Assembly (NCBI GenBank): GCA_022376925.1
Contig: JAIOJX010000005.1
Span: forward strand, 91,795,001-91,859,000
Length of the DNA: 64,000 nucleotides
DNA from: Tragulus kanchil
Lineage: Eukaryota > Chordata > Mammalia > Artiodactyla > Tragulidae
Direction: 5' to 3'
In this document: one piece after another, positions 58,792 to 64,000 of the stretch
How positions within the stretch are numbered: the first letter of the stretch is position 1
Layout of the letters: each line of letters begins with the position of its first letter
The notes under the pieces: generated by a model
Told to the model about the DNA's origin: nothing
Database searches by the model: none
The model's input: the letters and a program-made list of their open reading frames with translations, nothing else
Position numbers and translations under genes: made by a program

Positions 58792-60677
58792 CAGAAGAGA
58801 TTGGGGATCAGAAGAAATGAGTGACCATTTTCAAATCACACAGTTAATTGAGATTAGAGCATGTGTGTCCTGATTGCCTGAGTAGGAGTTGAGTATTTCA
58901 AAACTCAGAGCACTTTAATGTAGAAGCCATTTAATAAATATTCGTTAAACTCAGAGTGAATATAGCAGATTGAACTAGAGACCTTATACTCTCCTATTTT
59001 GAAATACGTTGAATTAATAGAAAAGGAAAACCAAACTCTGGTGCCAAAATCTAAACCTTCTACCTTTCTACGTGAACACACTTCCCTTTTTGGAAAGGGA
59101 CACGGTAGGAAGAGGATACATGGCCCTTTCCTCTTTTAGTCATTTCTGCTGTAATATTTAAGGTATAACCCTTTTATTTGGGCTTATGGGGAAAATGGAT
59201 GAGTACACACTCTTCCATTTTATTCACCCTCTTTCCTATGTTTTCTTAATTTTGCATTGCACTTGATGTTCGTCTATATATTTTTTATTAAAATTTTAAT
59301 AATAACCTTCCCAGGGATTCTGGAAACATTCATTCTGTCTTCTCAAATTCTAAGCTATTCAAGGCAGAAACTATGTGTAAGCACGAGAGAGAATAAAAAA
59401 AGGATTAGCACACAGCCATTGATCCATCAGAAGGAAGGGGGAGAAAGGTATGTGTGTATTTGTTAAAACAAACATCAGTTTTGAAGAAGCCACAATAAAC
59501 AGATGCAGCACATCTTACCATGAATACACACACCAAAAATTTTTATTTCTTATTCTTCCTACTCCATTGTTTTGTATGACTATCCCATTGACTTAGTCTT
59601 AAAGAGAAAATGCTAATTCTTTGTGGCCCAGTTTAAGTCAAAATGTTATCTTCTGATATTTTCTGTATGTAATTTCCCAGAATTCTGACTGCCTCCATAG
59701 ATACTGAGAAATAGTAGATCTTTAAGTATCTCCAATAAATTTTTCATCAACTTAAAACTTATATCCTCATTATAAATCTCCTAATCCACCAAAGAAAATA
59801 TTCAGACTCTTAGTGGCACAATTGTAAATACAGATTCCAACAGAGCTTTAAAGAACCTCAGAAGTATCCATATTGCTTTTACAGAAGAGATTGGGGATCA
59901 GAAGAAATGAGTGACCATTTTCAAATCACACAGTTAATTGAGATTAGAGCATGTGTGTCCTGATTGCCTGAGTAGGAGTTGAGTATTTCAAAACTCAGAG
60001 CACTTTAATGTAGAAGCCATTTAATAAATATTCGTTAAACTCAGAGTGAATATAGCAGATTGAACTAGAGACCTTATACTCTCCTATTTTGAAATACGTT
60101 GAATTAATAGAAAAGGAAAACCAAACTCTGGTGCCAAAATCTAAACCTTCTACCTTTCTACGTGAACACACTTCCCTTTTTGGAAAGGGACACGGTAGGA
60201 AGAGGATACATGGCCCTTTCCTCTTTTAGTCATTTCTGCTGTAATATTTAAGGTATAACCCTTTTATTTGGGCTTATGGGGAAAATGGATGAGTACACAC
60301 TCTTCCATTTTATTCACCCTCTTTCCTATGTTTTCTTAATTTTGCATTGCACTTGATGTTCGTCTATATATTTTTTATTAAAATTTTAATAATAACCTTC
60401 CCAGGGATTCTGGAAACATTCATTCTGTCTTCTCAAATTCTAAGCTATTCAAGGCAGAAACTATGTGTAAGCACGAGAGAGAATAAAAAAAGGATTAGCA
60501 CACAGCCATTGATCCATCAGAAGGAAGGGGGAGAAAGGTATGTGTGTATTTGTTAAAACAAACATCAGTTTTGAAGAAGCCACAATAAACAGATGCAGCA
60601 CATCTTACCATGAATACACACACCAAAAATTTTTATTTCTTATTCTTCCTACTCCATTGTTTTGTATGACTATCCCA
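57271..60677. other. No gene recognised
   Basis: Covered mostly by duplications 16 and 17. Unique-looking AT-rich DNA. The 69-codon frame at 59257 and 60347 shows no motif. Confidence 0.4.
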
Positions 60678-60810
60678 TTGACTTAGTCTTAAAGAGAAAA
60701 TGCTAATTCTTTGTGGCCCAGTTTAAGTCAAAAATGTTATCTTCTGATATTTTCTGTATGTAATTTCCCAGAATTCTGACTGCCTCCATAGATACTGAGA
60801 AATAGTAGAT
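58619..60810. repeat. Direct tandem duplication 17 (period about 1091 bp)
   Basis: Bases 58619-59719 recur at 59721-60810. At its left edge the second copy has lost bases (tttaagtatctccaataaatttttcatc versus tttaagtatcttccaatacaattttaatttttcatc, and a shorter A run), again edge damage. One extra A lies near 60733. Confidence 0.93.
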
Positions 60811-60899
60811 GACAGAACAAAGCTGATCTTCAAGGAATTTTAATAGAAGGAAAATGCTATGTGTTATGTGAAATAATTGAAGCATGGTTTACAGTTATG

Positions 60900-61060
60900 A
60901 CATATTGGTTCTCAAACTCTGGGGTACATAGAGTCACTGGGCATTCCCTGATCTTTCTCCCAGAAATTCTGATTTAGAATGTCAAATGGTGTCCCACAAT
61001 TCTCACTTTCTAACAAGTTTTACAGGTCATTTTGTTCCACGTGGTTTTATGTTGATAAAA
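60900..61060 (+). mobile_element. MER5A-like DNA transposon relic
   Basis: tattggttctcaaactctgg, gagtcactgggcattccctg, cccagaaattctgatttaga and ctcactttctaacaagtttt follow MER5A (hAT-Charlie) order: ggttctcaaact, cagagtttctgattcagtag, gcatttctaacaagttccca. It recurs at about 62024-62184. Confidence 0.72.
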
Positions 61061-61114
61061 ATTGTTCAACCTCTTTGCTTTTCTGGTTTCTAGCTAAACT
61101 TTGGTTAAAATTCC

Positions 61115-61275
61115 AGTTACACGATTACTAGCTTGAAGTCCTTAGGAAAGTAGTATGACCTTTCAGTATCTTGACTTTAAGAATAATTCAGGGTTTTTGC
61201 AGGAATTAATGAAATAACATATATATAAATTGCCTGGTACATGGTAGATATTTAAATAATGTTAATTTCTTTCAT
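61115..61275 (+). mobile_element. MIR SINE relic (3' part)
   Basis: cgattactagcttgaagtcc, ttaggaaagtagtatgacct, ggaattaatgaaataacata and tgcctggtacatggtagata match the MIR order from the 'cttactagctgtgtgacctt' region to 'gcctggcacatagtaagcgc'. It recurs at about 62238-62398. Confidence 0.75.
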
Positions 61276-62917
61276 GTCATGTTCCTTCTTAATCTGAGCC
61301 TAACCTGGAATGTGTTTGTCCTTGAATTCATAACCTGAGTGTAAACAACTCCACTGTCTCAGATCATAAACAAATCACATACCTCAACTCAAGTGACCAG
61401 TTGCAAATCCCAGAAACATTTTTGCTATGTTTGAATGACTTTGGCATGACAGAGCATTAATACATGCATCTAATCAGCCATGTCACAAAAGCCAACTGAT
61501 ATCAAATTTTAAACCTTATTCAAGTGAAAAAAAGTCAAATTTACCACCAACCAAACTTACCACCATGCCTTGGCTCCTACTTTGTAAATAGAAAAATTAC
61601 TTTACTGATGACTAAGAAGGTACATGGCATGTCTGCTCACAGAGAGATGTTCAAGGTAAATCCTTGTCCATGTTTTTTCAAAACGTGTTCTAGTTCCTCC
61701 GTCTCTTGTATTCATATTCATTCAATGACCTTAGATCCAACAAGGTGCCCAGAGTTAAAAACAAGCCCAGTGCACACCTAGCAGCCCAGAGGAATGATAC
61801 TATTTGACTTAGTCTTAAAGAAAATGCTAATTCTTTGTGGCCCAGTTTAAGTCAAAATGTTATCTTCTGATATTTTCTGTATGTAATTTCCCAGAATTCT
61901 GACTGCCTCCATAGATACTGAGAAATAGTAGATGACAGAACAAAGCTGATCTTCAAGGAATTTTAATAGAAGGAAAATGCTATGTGTTATGTGAAATAAT
62001 TGAAGCATGGTTTACAGTTATGACATATTGGTTCTCAAACTCTGGGGTACATAGAGTCACTGGGCATTCCCTGATCTTTCTCCCAGAAATTCTGATTTAG
62101 AATGTCAAATGGTGTCCCACAATTCTCACTTTCTAACAAGTTTTACAGGTCATTTTGTTCCACGTGGTTTTATGTTGATAAAAATTGTTCAACCTCTTTG
62201 CTTTTCTGGTTTCTAGCTAAACTTTGGTTAAAATTCCAGTTACACGATTACTAGCTTGAAGTCCTTAGGAAAGTAGTATGACCTTTCAGTATCTTGACTT
62301 TAAGAATAATTCAGGGTTTTTGCAGGAATTAATGAAATAACATATATATAAATTGCCTGGTACATGGTAGATATTTAAATAATGTTAATTTCTTTCATGT
62401 CATGTTCCTTCTTAATCTGAGCCTAACCTGGAATGTGTTTGTCCTTGAATTCATAACCTGAGTGTAAACAACTCCACTGTCTCAGATCATAAACAAATCA
62501 CATACCTCAACTCAAGTGACCAGTTGCAAATCCCAGAAACATTTTTGCTATGTTTGAATGACTTTGGCATGACAGAGCATTAATACATGCATCTAATCAG
62601 CCATGTCACAAAAGCCAACTGATATCAAATTTTAAACCTTATTCAAGTGAAAAAAAGTCAAATTTACCACCAACCAAACTTACCACCATGCCTTGGCTCC
62701 TACTTTGTAAATAGAAAAATTACTTTACTGATGACTAAGAAGGTACATGGCATGTCTGCTCACAGAGAGATGTTCAAGGTAAATCCTTGTCCATGTTTTT
62801 TCAAAACGTGTTCTAGTTCCTCCGTCTCTTGTATTCATATTCATTCAATGACCTTAGATCCAACAAGGTGCCCAGAGTTAAAAACAAGCCCAGTGCACAC
62901 CTAGCAGCCCAGAGGAA

Positions 62918-63906
62918 CATTTTTCAAAATGAGAATTATTCATTATGAGAAACATTCTTCGAAGTGTTTGAGCCAACAGCCAGTGAGGGCAGGGTGGAGC
63001 TCAGCAGCCCAAAGGAACACACAGGACTCAGCCCTCTGAGGTTGATGAAATTCTCTTTATTCATAAGTGCTGGATCACTACTAATGGATGTTATTAACAA
63101 AATTTGACCAGATTCCTTCCAGACATAATTTCAGTCCTAATGATCTTTCTCCATCCTACAGATTCCACCAAAGTCTTCCTAGGCCATATGCTTAAAAGGT
63201 CAATCCCCTCCCCCAGTGCTGCTCCAGGAAGTATTGAGGAAAGTATGTCAAGCTTGTCCTTATGCTGAAAAGGCTTAAAATACAAACTTGTGTTTTAAAT
63301 GTTTGATTTTAAAATCAAAATCATAAAGATACAAAGTTCTAAAAGTCAGATAGTGCTAGTGGCTTATACTTAAACAAAACAGACAAAAAGGCAGAAAAGA
63401 TTAGCTGCTTCCTTATCCCTAGCAACATTTACCTTATCCTCCAAAGGCAACTCCTTTCAAGTATCTTATCTGTTTCATCTGGTATTTATGTCCATCATTT
63501 AAAGAATTAACTTTTAGGTTAGTGTAATTATATAAACACAGTTCATTACTGTGCTAAGTCATGATATTACTTTCTTTCTGTGAACATAATTATTGTTTTT
63601 CCTAGAGTTATTAATTGTATCTTTTAAAAGAATTCCCTTGGTTTTCTCTATGTTGACACTTAAAGTTTTTCTACATCCTCTGGAAGCCAGCATTTCCATA
63701 GAATTACTCACAAACACAACCTGTGAGGTAATTTCCTATTTCCATTTTTTCTAGACTTTCCTCCTAGAGTCAGTTTAGGCCTCCTTGTTTCAGTTTGGAC
63801 TGGTTTCCTGGAAGGGGAACTTCACAACTCATCCTTTTTTATTCCCTTGGGTTGAATCCTGTAACCAGGATACATGGCTTTTATTTTATTGTTTTGCTTT
63901 TGGTAG
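62918..63906. other. Unique-looking DNA, no gene recognised
   Basis: No exon, RNA gene or named repeat is supported. There are short frames only. Confidence 0.45.
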
Positions 63907-64000
63907 CTTGTCCATGTTTTTCAAACGTGTTCTAGTTCCTCCGTCTCTTGTATTCATATTCATTCAATGACCTTAGATCCAACAAGGTGCCCAGAGTTAA
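63907..64000. repeat. Start of duplication 19, cut by window end
   Basis: From cttgtccatgtttttcaaac onward the sequence repeats 62786-62880 (period about 1121). One base is lost in each of two homopolymers at the left edge (gttttttcaaaacg became gtttttcaaacg). Confidence 0.9.

Larger units (their letters stand above)
60678..62917. repeat. Direct tandem duplication 18 (period about 1124 bp)
   Basis: Bases 60678-61794 recur at 61804-62917. The second copy lacks two bases at its left edge (aaagaaaatg versus aaagagaaaatg). The nine-base join is tgatactat. The unit contains a MER5A-like and a MIR relic and an 85-codon frame (61524 and 62647) without a known domain. Confidence 0.93.

Noticed and set aside
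61524..61781. 85-codon frame present twice (also 62647-62904)
   Set aside because: Copied by duplication 18. Composition and lack of any domain suggest chance.
1..64000. The periodic repeats as a CRISPR array, satellite or amplified gene cluster
   Set aside because: The units have unrelated sequences from one duplication to the next. Only the spacing is shared, so they are not one repeat family.

Overview
This window looks like nuclear DNA of a ruminant mammal. It holds no convincing host gene, tRNA, rRNA or CRISPR array. The lineage call rests on several Bov-tA SINEs (tRNA-Glu-like head, one with a CA tail), a second set of tRNA-headed cetartiodactyl (CHR-like) SINEs, and two long L1 elements of the ruminant L1-BT type. 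Older mammalian relics (MIR, MER5A-like, Tigger-like, L1M-type, an LTR-like block) lie between them. The species cannot be fixed from the sequence.

Layout. 1-1842: AT-rich DNA, an old L1 endonuclease-region fragment and a Tigger-like fragment. 1843-12223: a full-length L1 on the minus strand (3' end on the left, GC-rich 5' UTR on the right). 12239-31370: mostly unique DNA with Bov-tA copies, a MIR, an L1 3' end and another old repeat. 31617-39781: a second full-length L1 on the plus strand, so the two form an inverted pair about 19 kb apart. 39797-43700: old L1 fragments carrying nested SINEs. 44158-54130: an LTR-like block, L1 relics, CHR-like SINEs with clear target-site duplications, and MIR copies. 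54130-64000: sparse relics, including an L1 5' region, an L1 3' end, MER5A-like and MIR copies.

The dominant and least expected structure is 18 complete direct tandem duplications, plus a 19th cut by the window end. Each has a period of 1.03-1.15 kb whatever sequence it lies in. Copies are nearly identical. Several joins carry a short scrap that reads as a corrupted, deletion-rich version of the sequence just outside the copied block. The simplest reading is a chain of contigs with about 1.1 kb unmerged overlaps, which makes about 19.7 kb of the window redundant. Without the redundancy both L1s come to about 7.1 kb.

Both L1s keep an intact 311-codon ORF1 and a CpG-rich 5' UTR starting with a YY1-type site. 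ORF2 is broken in both at the same frameshifts and stops, although their 3' UTRs have clearly diverged. A 15-bp target-site-duplication-like match links the 5' flank of the minus-strand L1 to the 3' flank of the plus-strand L1. This suggests either that the DNA between them has been inverted or that the two L1 bodies were joined to the wrong flanks.
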